Source: Galactobacter sp. (GTDB lineage: Bacteria; Actinomycetota; Actinomycetes; Actinomycetales; Micrococcaceae). Taken from it: a stretch of DNA of 8,677 nucleotides. Shown one piece after another: positions 1 through 5,780 of the stretch (its first letter is position 1; the number at the start of each line of letters is the position of its first letter). Position numbers and translations under genes: made by a program. The notes beneath the pieces are model-generated. The model saw only the letters and a program-made list of their open reading frames with translations, made no database searches and was not told the DNA's origin. Where the stretch lies: the NCBI RefSeq assembly GCF_022712295.1, contig NZ_JALAGT010000128.1, positions 1-8,677 of the forward strand, in the 5' to 3' direction.

Positions 1-2
1 CT

Positions 3-851
3 GCCTCACGCTTCCCGCGCGAGGCGGCCGCCGCCGGCGCCCCGCAGGCGGGTGCACAGGCCGCCGCCTTCGGCGCGTCCTCCGGTGCCCCGGCCCAGGT
101 GGACGACGGCGCTCGGGTTGCCGCAGCGGCCGACGACGTCCTGGCGCGCGTGGGCACGAATCCTTCCTCCCAGCGTGAGGACGCCGATTCGCACCGCTGG
201 ACGCGCCTGCTCGTGGGCCTGGTGCTCGTCGCCGTGCTCATCGGCGGTGTTGTCTTCGCCGTGAAGGCCCTGGGCGGGGGCGGCGCGCAGCCGACCGCCG
301 GCCCCGCGACCTCGGCCACGACCACCGCGCCCACCACGAGCGGCAGCGGCGAGGCCAGCAGCCAGACGCCCACCGCGGCGAAGCCGAAGATCGCTTCCGC
401 CGAGCTCGTGGCCCCGGCGGAGGGGCAGCTCTCCAATCTCTTCGATTCCGGCCGGACGTCGCCGTCCAACGCCGCGGACGGACAGTCCTCCACGCGCTTC
501 ACCACGTACTCCTACAAGACGCCGGCCTTCGGCAACTTCTTCAAGGAGTTCACGTTGATGATCAAGCTGGAGAAGCCGGCCGACGTGTCGTCGGTGACCA
601 TGAGCGGGCTCGGCGGCACCGGCGGCGAGGTCCGCGTGTCCGTGGGCAGCACGCCGTCGGCCGACGCGGCCAAGGACGTGTTCTCCGGTTCCTTCTCGGG
701 CGCCACGCTCGAGGCGCCCACGGTCAACGGCGGCAAGCCCGTCGAGGGCCAGTACGTCTTCGTCACCGTCTCGGAGCTGCCGCGCCTGGCCTCCCCGCGC
801 TCGGCCGATCGCCCCTATGGCTTCACCGTCTCGGAGATCAAGGTCTCCTGA
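3..851 (+). CDS. C-terminal part of a single-pass membrane protein with a discoidin-like extracytoplasmic domain (5' truncated by window)
   Basis: The frame is open from the first bases to the TGA at 849-851, so the start lies left of the window. Seen in order: an Ala/Gly/Pro-rich cytoplasmic stretch, one membrane segment at about 207-272 (LLVGLVLVAVLIGGVVFAVK), a Thr/Ser/Pro/Ala-rich linker to about 390, and a beta-rich C-terminal region containing 'LFDSGRTSPSNAADG' and a 'YGFTVSEIKV' ending, which resembles a discoidin/F5-8C-type galactose-binding fold. In actinobacteria the protein encoded just before trxB next to murJ is often a kinase-like protein, fused to MurJ in Mycobacterium (Rv3910), with this same membrane segment plus extracytoplasmic domain. 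I infer that identity from context and architecture. The kinase-like domain itself is not in the window. A role in controlling lipid II flipping or cell-wall synthesis would follow, but no catalytic residue can be checked here. Confidence 0.75.
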   Translation, partial: ASRFPREAAAAGAPQAGAQAAAFGASSGAPAQVDDGARVAAAADDVLARVGTNPSSQREDADSHRWTRLLVGLVLVAVLIGGVVFAVKALGGGGAQPTAGPATSATTTAPTTSGSGEASSQTPTAAKPKIASAELVAPAEGQLSNLFDSGRTSPSNAADGQSSTRFTTYSYKTPAFGNFFKEFTLMIKLEKPADVSSVTMSGLGGTGGEVRVSVGSTPSADAAKDVFSGSFSGATLEAPTVNGGKPVEGQYVFVTVSELPRLASPRSADRPYGFTVSEIKVS

Positions 852-873
852 CCCGCCCCTGAAGGGCATCGGG

Positions 874-893
874 GCGCGGGAATAGGCCCGCGC
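874..893 (+). terminator. GC hairpin after the membrane-protein gene, possible terminator
   Basis: Arms GCGCGGG (874-880) and CCCGCGC (887-893) pair perfectly around a 6-base loop, 22 bases after the upstream stop codon. There is no T-tract, as in many GC-rich actinobacterial terminators. The left arm shares bases with the -35 element of the trxB promoter, so the arrangement may be chance. Confidence 0.35.
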
Positions 894-907
894 ACCGAAC
901 CGTTACG
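878..907 (+). promoter_or_regulatory. SigR/SigH-type thiol-stress promoter of trxBA
   Basis: GGGAAT at 878-883 is followed by exactly 18 bases and then GTTACG at 902-907. This fits the known consensus of the actinobacterial sigma factor SigR/SigH (GGAAT-N18-GTT), whose classic target is trxBA. Transcription would start near 910-914 and leave a leader of about 55-60 nt before the trxB GTG. The motif match and spacing are seen directly; sigma-factor use is inferred from known trxBA promoters in Streptomyces and Mycobacterium. Confidence 0.7.
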
Positions 908-969
908 ACACACAGAGAAGGTGTGCCCCGCTCGGGACGCACCGCAGCAAGCGAGGAAGGCAGGCTCAC

Positions 970-1977
970 GTGGCCGCTCAGAACAACGACGCCGTGCGCG
1001 ACGTCATCATCGTTGGTTCCGGCCCCGCCGGGTACACGGCCGCGATCTACACGGCGCGTGCCAACCTGTCCCCGCTCGTCATCGCCGGTTCCGTCGAGGC
1101 CGGCGGCGAGCTCATGAAGACCACCGAGGTGGAGAACTTCCCGGGCTTCCCCGAGGGCATCATGGGCCCCGAACTCATGGGCAAGCTGCAGGAGCAGGCC
1201 GAGAAGTTCGGCGCCGAGGTGCTCTACGAGGACGCCACGGCCGTGGAGCTCGAGGGTGAGATCAAGAAGGTCGTCCTCATGGACGGCACCATCCACCGCG
1301 CCCGCACCGTCATCCTTGCCACCGGCTCCGCCTACCGCGAGCTGGGCCTGGACAGCGAGGCCCGCCTCTCCGGCCACGGCGTCTCGTGGTGCGCCACGTG
1401 CGACGGCTTCTTCTTCCGCGAGCAGGAGATCGCCGTGGTCGGCGGCGGCGATTCCGCCATGGAGGAGGCCCTGTTCCTGACGAAGTTCGCCTCCAAGGTC
1501 ACCGTGATCCACCGCCGCGACTCGCTGCGTGCCTCCAAGATCATGGCCGACCGCGCCCTGGCCCACCCCAAGATCGAGTTCGTCTGGAACTCCGAGGTCG
1601 CCGACGTGCTTGGCGAGGACAAGGTCACGGGCGTTCGCCTGCGCAACCTGAACACCGGCGAGGAGAGCGAGCTCGCCGTGACCGGCGTGTTCGTCGCCAT
1701 CGGCAACGACCCGCGCGTGGCCCTGGTTCAGGACCAGGTGAAGATCACCGACGCCGGCACGATCGCCGTCGACGGCCGCTCCTCCCGCACCTCCGTGGAC
1801 GGCGTGTTCGCCGCCGGCGACGTGCTGGATCCCACCTACCGCCAGGCCATCACGGCTGCCGGCTCCGGTTGCGCCGCCGCCATCGATGTGGAGCACTACC
1901 TGGGCTCCCACGAGACGGCCTGCGCCACCGACGATTCGACCGAGACCGCTCAGGCCGCCGACGCGGCGATCGCCTGA
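970..1977 (+). CDS. trxB: Thioredoxin-disulfide reductase
   Basis: Catalyses NADPH-dependent reduction of oxidised thioredoxin through FAD and a redox-active cysteine pair, in the cytoplasm (EC 1.8.1.9). The 335-residue protein shows the FAD-binding GSGPAG (residues 16-21), the 'TTEVENFPGF' segment, the redox motif CATC (C141, C144, followed by DGFFF), the NADPH-binding GGGDSA (158-163) with HRRDSLRASK (181-190), and the C-terminal FAD motif 'AAGDVLDPTYRQAITAAGSG'. Length is normal for the low-molecular-weight class, with a short Ala/Asp/Thr-rich tail. The GTG at 970 is preferred because GCGAGGAAGG lies about 10 bases upstream and the protein starts a few residues before the Rossmann strand. 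It is followed by trxA after 30 bases, so the two form an operon, very probably under the thiol-stress promoter at 878-907. Confidence 0.97.
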   Translation: MAAQNNDAVRDVIIVGSGPAGYTAAIYTARANLSPLVIAGSVEAGGELMKTTEVENFPGFPEGIMGPELMGKLQEQAEKFGAEVLYEDATAVELEGEIKKVVLMDGTIHRARTVILATGSAYRELGLDSEARLSGHGVSWCATCDGFFFREQEIAVVGGGDSAMEEALFLTKFASKVTVIHRRDSLRASKIMADRALAHPKIEFVWNSEVADVLGEDKVTGVRLRNLNTGEESELAVTGVFVAIGNDPRVALVQDQVKITDAGTIAVDGRSSRTSVDGVFAAGDVLDPTYRQAITAAGSGCAAAIDVEHYLGSHETACATDDSTETAQAADAAIA

Positions 1978-2007
1978 TTCAACCCCTTTAGCGCGAGGAG
2001 AGACACC

Positions 2008-2328
2008 ATGGCCACCGTTGCCGACGTCACCGATGCCACCTTCCAGGACGAGGTCCTGAAGTCCGACAAGCCCGTCATCGTGGACTTCTGGGCCGAGTGG
2101 TGCGGCCCGTGCCGCATGCTGAGCCCCATCCTCGACCAGATCGCCGACGAGCATGACTCCGTCAAGGTCGTGAAGGTCAACGTGGACGAGAACCAGGGCA
2201 TCGCCGCCCAGTACGGCATCACGTCCATCCCGGCCGTGTACGTCTTCAAGGCCGGCGAGCACGTCGCCACGTCCATCGGCGCCAAGCCGAAGCAGATCAT
2301 CGAGAAGGAGTTCGCCGAGTACCTCTGA
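2008..2328 (+). CDS. trxA: Thioredoxin
   Basis: Small cytoplasmic dithiol protein, the substrate of TrxB, which reduces protein disulfides. The 106 residues carry the active site WCGPC (W31-C35), preceded by 'VDFWAE', the buried acidic/NVDEN strand, and the cis-proline P75 in 'TSIPAVYVF'. Length is typical of bacterial TrxA. GAGGAGAG at 1995-2002 is a good ribosome binding site for the ATG. It is the last chromosomal gene before the integrated element: the integrase gene, on the other strand, ends only 11 bases beyond its stop. No terminator hairpin fits in that gap. The last codons may lie within, or next to, the element's attachment site. Confidence 0.97.
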   Translation: MATVADVTDATFQDEVLKSDKPVIVDFWAEWCGPCRMLSPILDQIADEHDSVKVVKVNVDENQGIAAQYGITSIPAVYVFKAGEHVATSIGAKPKQIIEKEFAEYL

Positions 2329-2360
2329 GTCCCGCGAAATCACTGGGATGCAGGGCGGTT
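2318..2360. other. Probable left attachment junction (attL) at the trxA 3' end
   Basis: The element's integrase gene ends at 2340 and trxA ends at 2328, so the crossover site has to fall in the trxA 3' codons, the 11-base gap, or the very end of int. Integrases commonly sit next to their attachment site. The core cannot be delimited without attR or an uninterrupted relative; no second copy of this stretch was found by eye in the window. Confidence 0.45.
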
Positions 2361-3470
2361 AGTCCGCATCTGGTCCGCAGAATCTCCAAGAGCCGCTGCC
2401 ATCAACCCGTTGGCGGCGGCTCTTGTCTTGTCCTCAGCCGTGGGCCACAGGTGGCTGTAGATGTCCAGGGTGATCGACGGCGACGAGTGCCCCAGGGCTC
2501 GCTGCACGGTCACGACGTCGCAGCCGGAGGCGATGAGGCCCGAGGCGAAGTAGTGCCGCAGATCGTGAATGTGCGCCGCCTCCGGCAGACCCGCCTTGGC
2601 ACGGGTGTTCCGCCAGATGAAGCCAGCACTGTTCCAGTTGTAGACGTGCTCACCGCGACCAAACAGCCATTGTGCCTCTCCCCGGACGCCCTGCTCCACG
2701 ATGTGCTGTGAGAGCAGATCCGTGAGCCGGCGCGGCACAAACACAACGCGCTCCGAGCCGTGCTTGGGCGGCTCAATCCGGAGCGAAGTTGTACCGGCCC
2801 CCTGCACCTGCCGCGCAACGGTGATGGTCCCCCGCAGGAAATCCACGTCACCGACCTGTAGGCCTGCCGCCTCCCCCAGCCGGAGACCCGCGAACGCGCA
2901 CACGGCAATGAACGCTGAGAACTCCGGCGGCGCCGAGTCCATCGCCTCTCGCACCTGCTCCGAGGTGAGGAGCAGCATTTTCGCCTCGGCCTTGCGCTCC
3001 CGAGGGAGCTTCACCTTCTCCGTCGGATCTCGCAAGATGACAGCGTCCTGACAAGCGGCCTTGAAGGCGGACCGGATCATCTTCACGCGGTTCTTGATCG
3101 TCCCCGGCGAGAGCTTCTTCCCTGCCGCGTCCGGGGTGTCCATGCGCTTCACCCACGCCTGCACGTGGGACGGGCGAACGTCCTTGATCTTCATGCCGGC
3201 GAAGTCGCAGGAGTCGATGGCCTGGTTCGACTTTGCGTAGGTGCCGACAGCCCAGACCTGCACGTCGCGCCACTGTGCATACCAGTCGCGCAGGGTGATC
3301 TCTCCGGCCTTCGGGTCGATGTACTCGCCACGCTGGAGGTCGGTTGTCTGCGCTGCAACCCACTTCTCGGCCTCGTGTTTCCGCCTGAAGTGCTTGGAGT
3401 GCTCTTGGCCCTCTGCGTCCCGGTAGCGTGCCCTCCACTTGCCGTCCGGGCGCTTCGCAACGCTACCCAT
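2340..3470 (-). CDS. int: Tyrosine-family site-specific integrase
   Basis: Phage/island-type tyrosine recombinase that joins attP and attB. From the ATG at 3468-3470 the protein has 376 residues: an N-terminal 'KRPDGKWRARYRD' arm-binding-like beta segment, a SAM-like core-binding domain (about 60-150), and a catalytic domain with all expected residues: R197 in 'AFAGLRLGEAAGL', K236 in 'PPKHGSERVV', H302 and R305 in 'HIHDLRHYFASGL', H328 in 'RALGHSS', and the nucleophile Y338 in 'ITLDIYSHLW'. An in-frame start at 3500 is possible, but the 3470 ATG overlaps the stop of the upstream regulator (shared ATGGGTAG), which suggests translational coupling, and starts right at the conserved N-terminus. 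It looks intact and functional. It faces trxA tail to tail; its stop is 11 bases from the trxA stop. Confidence 0.95.
   Translation of the reverse strand: MGSVAKRPDGKWRARYRDAEGQEHSKHFRRKHEAEKWVAAQTTDLQRGEYIDPKAGEITLRDWYAQWRDVQVWAVGTYAKSNQAIDSCDFAGMKIKDVRPSHVQAWVKRMDTPDAAGKKLSPGTIKNRVKMIRSAFKAACQDAVILRDPTEKVKLPRERKAEAKMLLLTSEQVREAMDSAPPEFSAFIAVCAFAGLRLGEAAGLQVGDVDFLRGTITVARQVQGAGTTSLRIEPPKHGSERVVFVPRRLTDLLSQHIVEQGVRGEAQWLFGRGEHVYNWNSAGFIWRNTRAKAGLPEAAHIHDLRHYFASGLIASGCDVVTVQRALGHSSPSITLDIYSHLWPTAEDKTRAAANGLMAAALGDSADQMRTNRPASQ
2387..2425 (+). terminator. 14-bp hairpin inside the int 3' coding region, possible terminator for trxBA
   Basis: CAAGAGCCGCTGCC (2387-2400) pairs with GGCGGCGGCTCTTG (2412-2425). 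The only non-Watson-Crick position is a U-G wobble that exists in the + strand RNA; on the other strand it would be an A-C mismatch. It is followed by TCTTGTCCTC, a loose T-rich run. It lies 59 bases after the trxA stop, so it could end trxBA mRNA. It also encodes an Ala-rich stretch of Int, which could explain part of the symmetry. Confidence 0.45.
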
Positions 3471-4104
3471 CACTCGACTTCGCGCATTCCCACGGGTCAA
3501 GGGCCCTTACCGGCTTCCCTTCGACGATGAGGGTGGGTTCGCGGAACACCGAATCCACAAGTGCGTGCCCCGCCCTTCGAAGTGCGACACGGATGTCGGC
3601 ATCCTCTTCTGCGATCTCTATGTCAGCACCGGCAGGCCATTCCAACTCACTGATTCGTTGCGTCACCCAATCCAGATAGAGGTCTGCAGCCTGAGGACCT
3701 TCCTCGTCCTTCAGGGTGTCTAACAGGCGCGGGTCTGCAGAAACAAGTTCCTGAGCGTATGACAGGGCGTTCAGCCAGTCGGCAATGCTTGGCGCGAGGC
3801 GGTTCATCATCGCGTCCGCGGCTCGTCGAGTTGTTCGAAAGTCCCTGTCTGGTGATTCAACGCCCGACACCAGGTAGTCGATGTCCACATCCAGGACATC
3901 AGCCAGGATCAGTGCCTCGCTCACTCGGAGTGCTCGCTGACCCTTCTCAATGCGAGACACTGCCGAGGCATCGACTGCCATACCAGCGTCAGTAAGTTTG
4001 TCGGCCAGTTGTCTCTGAGTCAGCGATGCCTGGCTCCGAAGAAGGGCCACTTGCTGCCCAACTTCTTGCTCGACCCGGCCCATCCCATTCGACTGTGATT
4101 GCAT
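3463..4104 (-). CDS. XRE-family helix-turn-helix regulator, probable element repressor
   Basis: The N-terminal third is an XRE/Cro-CI-type DNA-binding domain: 'LLRSQASLTQRQLADKL ... VDASAVSRIEKGQRALRVSEALILADVLDVDIDYLVSG'. The rest (about 120 residues, acidic near the end) is not a family I recognise; no LexA/CI-type Ser-Lys autoprotease motif is apparent. Three starts are possible: TTG 4143, ATG 4104, ATG 4083. I choose 4104 (213 residues) because TACGAT at 4111-4116 on this strand makes a good -10 exactly six bases before this ATG, giving a leaderless mRNA, a common form for phage-type repressors and for actinobacteria. It overlaps int by 8 bases and is divergent from the excisionase-like gene across a region rich in inverted repeats. 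By position it matches Stl of SaPIs or a prophage immunity repressor. Confidence 0.85.
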   Translation of the reverse strand: MQSQSNGMGRVEQEVGQQVALLRSQASLTQRQLADKLTDAGMAVDASAVSRIEKGQRALRVSEALILADVLDVDIDYLVSGVESPDRDFRTTRRAADAMMNRLAPSIADWLNALSYAQELVSADPRLLDTLKDEEGPQAADLYLDWVTQRISELEWPAGADIEIAEEDADIRVALRRAGHALVDSVFREPTLIVEGKPVRALDPWECAKSSDG

Positions 4105-4110
4105 CCCTGC

Positions 4111-4116
4111 ATCGTA
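4111..4116 (-). promoter_or_regulatory. Leftward promoter -10 for regulator-int, leaderless
   Basis: Read leftward, TACGAT occupies 4116-4111, and the first ATG begins six bases later at 4104, which is where the transcript would start. There is no good -35 at 17 bases (TGGCGC), so the promoter may be weak or activator dependent. Confidence 0.45.
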
Positions 4117-4117
4117 T

Positions 4118-4137
4118 GCGCTTGACGCTACAAGCGC
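4118..4137. promoter_or_regulatory. Inner operator-like palindrome GCGCTTG-N6-CAAGCGC
   Basis: Perfect 7-bp inverted repeat with a 6-base spacer (ACGCTA) in the divergent intergenic region. It covers the -35 of the rightward promoter and the spacer of the leftward one. It is the best-placed binding site for the divergently encoded XRE regulator. Confidence 0.6.
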
Positions 4138-4150
4138 CACCAACTACGCT
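4122..4150 (+). promoter_or_regulatory. Rightward promoter for xis and early genes
   Basis: TTGACG (4122-4127, five of six to the -35 consensus) and TACGCT (4145-4150, TAnnnT) are separated by exactly 17 bases. Transcription would start near 4157, giving a leader of about 60 nt before the xis GTG. The -35 lies inside the 20-bp palindrome at 4118-4137. Confidence 0.6.
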
Positions 4151-4184
4151 CGATGCAGGGCCGCAAATAATGCAGGTTCGCAAC

Positions 4185-4201
4185 AGGGGCTTCGGGCCCC
4201 T
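4185..4201 (+). promoter_or_regulatory. Leader hairpin just upstream of the xis ribosome binding site
   Basis: AGGGGC (4185-4190) pairs with GCCCCT (4196-4201) around TTCGG, close to the stable C(UUCG)G type loop. It ends six bases before the AGGAGG at 4208-4213, so it could affect initiation or early elongation. Confidence 0.4.
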
Positions 4202-4217
4202 CTACCTAGGAGGAATC

Positions 4218-4412
4218 GTGTCTGCTGTCGTACCCATCAAGCTTCTGAACGTGAACGAGGCCGCGCCCATGATCGGCAAGACGCCGGCCTCGCTGCGGTG
4301 GATGATCCACACCGGCACCGCACCCAAGTCAGCCCTCATCGGCGGGCGCCGTATGTTCCGAGAGTCGGATGTCATCGCCTGGATCAACGCCGCGTTCGAG
4401 GAGTCCGCGTGA
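4218..4412 (+). CDS. xis: Excisionase-like small helix-turn-helix protein (AlpA/Xis, HTH_17 type)
   Basis: 64 residues. The sequence 'LLNVNEAAPMIGKTPASLRWMIHTGTAP ... LIGGRRMFRESDVIAWINAAF' follows the winged-helix MerR-like pattern of HTH_17/AlpA excisionases: a helix-turn-helix, then a basic beta wing (IGGRRMF), then a closing helix. Such proteins bend attachment-site DNA and steer the integrase towards excision, or act as regulators. The GTG at 4218 is chosen because AGGAGG lies at 4208-4213 with ideal spacing; the frame is open further upstream but those residues do not look like protein. It is the first rightward gene, opposite the XRE regulator, where SaPIs and many phages put xis or its activator. 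Its stop overlaps the next GTG. Confidence 0.8.
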   Translation: MSAVVPIKLLNVNEAAPMIGKTPASLRWMIHTGTAPKSALIGGRRMFRESDVIAWINAAFEESA

Positions 4413-4765
4413 CCCTCACCGTCTCCGAGCGGGAAAAGTTCATCCGTCAGGTATCGGACGGCGGCGGTCTCAGCCTCTCTTCGAACCAGATTCGGAAGGC
4501 GGCGATCAAGCACAAGACGCTCGACCTGCCGCTCACGCATGAGGCTGCACTCCAGTCACTCGGAGCGCATCTGAGGACGCTCACGGAGATTCATCGCCCT
4601 GTCGCGTTCGCCCTCAGGAACCCCACGGCGGCTACGGCAGTCCACCGGGCTATGCGCCCCGGCTGCGCCTGCTCCCGCTGCACCACCCACACCAACAAGA
4701 AAACGGCCCCGATGCACGAGTCGCCAAACCTTCGCATCGAAGCCGTCCAACCAACCACCTACTAG
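4409..4765 (+). CDS. Hypothetical protein with a C-terminal Cys cluster
   Basis: 118 residues from GTG 4409, which overlaps the xis stop as GTGA and has GAGGAG at 4398-4403. The N-terminal half looks like a helical soluble protein (SEREKFIRQVSDGGG, NQIRKAAIKHKTLDLPLTHEAAL). Near residues 85-92 there is GCACSRC, a CxCxxC cluster that could bind a metal. The tail is polar and Thr/Pro-rich. I do not recognise the family. It is cotranscribed with xis, and the TAG stop lies within the next gene's ribosome binding site. Confidence 0.65.
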   Translation: MTLTVSEREKFIRQVSDGGGLSLSSNQIRKAAIKHKTLDLPLTHEAALQSLGAHLRTLTEIHRPVAFALRNPTAATAVHRAMRPGCACSRCTTHTNKKTAPMHESPNLRIEAVQPTTY

Positions 4766-4774
4766 GAGGCCGTT

Positions 4775-5314
4775 GTGTCCCTTCAGCTTACCGCTACCCC
4801 CGTCAAGATCTCGACCCCTGACGCCGCACAGTTCGGCATCTTCGCCCACGGATACAAGGACGTGGACGGCATCGACCGCTACCGGATTGAGTTCGAAGAG
4901 GGTGACCCTGACCGTGACGAGCTCATTGCGTTCAGGGGCCTCCTGGAAGATCTGGTGAACCCTCCCCAGCCCCGGCTGACGGCCGTCCCCACGGGCCCCT
5001 CTGAGCCCGTGTGCGTGTCTTGTGAGATCGTCGCCGGCGTCGAGGTCACCGAGTACCTGAGCGCCGAGGACGGGCCGACTGTGGCCCTGGAGACCGACGA
5101 GGTTGTTCACGTCGAGCACCTGCCCGAGCTGATCACGTTCCTCACCAAGATTCACGAGGATCACCGCCTCTCCGAGGCCCGCAGTTACTTCGCCTCCGAG
5201 GACGCCATCGACCCGAGCAAGCACACCGTGCAGTCGCTCGCCCGGTTCGCTGAGGATCACGGCTTCGACGTCCCAGCGTTCATGACCGTCGCCATTGAGG
5301 TGATGAGCCGATGA
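4775..5314 (+). CDS. Hypothetical acidic protein
   Basis: 179 residues from GTG 4775, with AGGAGG at 4764-4769. The composition is strongly acidic: by hand count roughly 36 Asp/Glu against about 13 Lys/Arg, with clusters such as FEEGDPDRDE. No signal peptide or membrane segment. The C-terminal part (SLARFAEDHGFDVPAFMTVAIEVM) looks helical. The family is not recognised. Such charge occurs in phage DNA-mimic proteins and in many ordinary small proteins, so no function is assigned. The stop overlaps the next start as ATGA. Confidence 0.75.
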   Translation: MSLQLTATPVKISTPDAAQFGIFAHGYKDVDGIDRYRIEFEEGDPDRDELIAFRGLLEDLVNPPQPRLTAVPTGPSEPVCVSCEIVAGVEVTEYLSAEDGPTVALETDEVVHVEHLPELITFLTKIHEDHRLSEARSYFASEDAIDPSKHTVQSLARFAEDHGFDVPAFMTVAIEVMSR

Positions 5315-5661
5315 GCACCCAGACTTTCACCGCCGCAGATCAGCAGCAGTGGGAACGCGAGTACCGGCTGCGGTTCCCGAACATCCCGCGCGGATTCTTC
5401 ATGTACGGACTCGATGACCCCTCAGAACGTGACTACCTGCGCGGCCGCGTGCACGACTCCGGGACGTGGCAACGCCACATCCTCGACGCTAAGGACGCAA
5501 GCGTCTACCTGACATGGACGGCAGAGACCGGCGTGTGTTTGTACCTCGACGGAGTGCAAGACGAGTACGCGCTTAACTCTCCGGTCGCCCTGGCTCTACG
5601 GCGGGCGTTCATCAACATCGACGAGCTTCGCGAGGGAAAGGAACTGACCTCATGGCGTTGA
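5311..5661 (+). CDS. Hypothetical protein
   Basis: 116 residues, ATG overlapping the previous TGA, so translation is probably coupled. Contains 'WEREYRLRFPNIPRGFFMYGLDDPSERDYLRGRV' and a beta-rich middle 'SVYLTWTAETGVCLYLDG', followed by a helical C-terminus. Soluble, no known motif seen. Codon use is normal for the element. Its last codons overlap the start of the small gene at 5652. Confidence 0.75.
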   Translation: MSTQTFTAADQQQWEREYRLRFPNIPRGFFMYGLDDPSERDYLRGRVHDSGTWQRHILDAKDASVYLTWTAETGVCLYLDGVQDEYALNSPVALALRRAFINIDELREGKELTSWR

Positions 5662-5777
5662 CCCAGTCGCCCAAGCACGAGGCCCGCCTCACGGTCGCGT
5701 CCGTCCGAGCGGAGATCCTGGCACGGTGGGGCAACCCCGAACCGGCACGCCGGCAGGCTCACAAGGCCAAGGGATGA
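5652..5777 (+). CDS. Small basic hypothetical protein (41 aa)
   Basis: ATG at 5652 lies 10 bases inside the end of the preceding gene; AAAGGAA about 10 bases upstream could serve as the ribosome binding site. The product MALTQSPKHEARLTVASVRAEI continues with LARWGNPEPARR and ends in a Lys-rich tail. It reads as a plausible short helical basic protein, fills the gap between two genes, and follows the overlap style of the operon. No family recognised. Confidence 0.55.
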   Translation: MALTQSPKHEARLTVASVRAEILARWGNPEPARRQAHKAKG

Positions 5778-5780
5778 ACC

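Larger units (their letters stand above)
4105..4160. repeat. Outer 10-bp inverted repeat over both start sites
   Basis: CCCTGCATCG at 4105-4114 and CGATGCAGGG at 4151-4160 are exact reverse complements. Each copy lies at the -10/+1 zone of one of the two divergent promoters, in the same orientation relative to its transcript. A partial third copy, ATGCAGG, lies at 4170-4176. These may be further operators, or integrase/excisionase sites. Confidence 0.65.

Noticed and set aside
6..869. Minus-strand open frame opposite the membrane-protein gene
   Set aside because: Arg/Gly-rich low-complexity translation typical of an antisense frame; the plus-strand frame has a clear membrane segment and domain.
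909..925. CACAC / GTGTG inverted repeat in the trxB leader
   Set aside because: Five base pairs only, no known riboswitch or operator shape; likely chance.
1386..1991. Second plus-strand frame inside trxB
   Set aside because: Arg-rich translation without protein character, fully contained in trxB.
838..2343. Long minus-strand open frame (501 codons) across trxB-trxA
   Set aside because: It is the antisense shadow of high-GC genes: the product is a Gly/Val/Leu/His/Asp-rich string without domains, while the plus strand holds two clear enzymes.
3471..3500. Upstream start of the integrase at 3500
   Set aside because: The added ten residues are not conserved-looking, and the ATG at 3470 overlaps the regulator stop and begins the typical integrase N-terminus.
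4702..4774. Inverted repeat AACGGCC / GGCCGTT ending just before the GTG at 4775
   Set aside because: Only 7 bp with a loop of about 59 bases inside coding DNA; too weak to call a regulatory structure.
4556..5260. Minus-strand open frame of 234 codons opposite the acidic-protein genes
   Set aside because: Val/Gly/Leu-rich shadow; the plus-strand genes have good ribosome binding sites and stop-start coupling.
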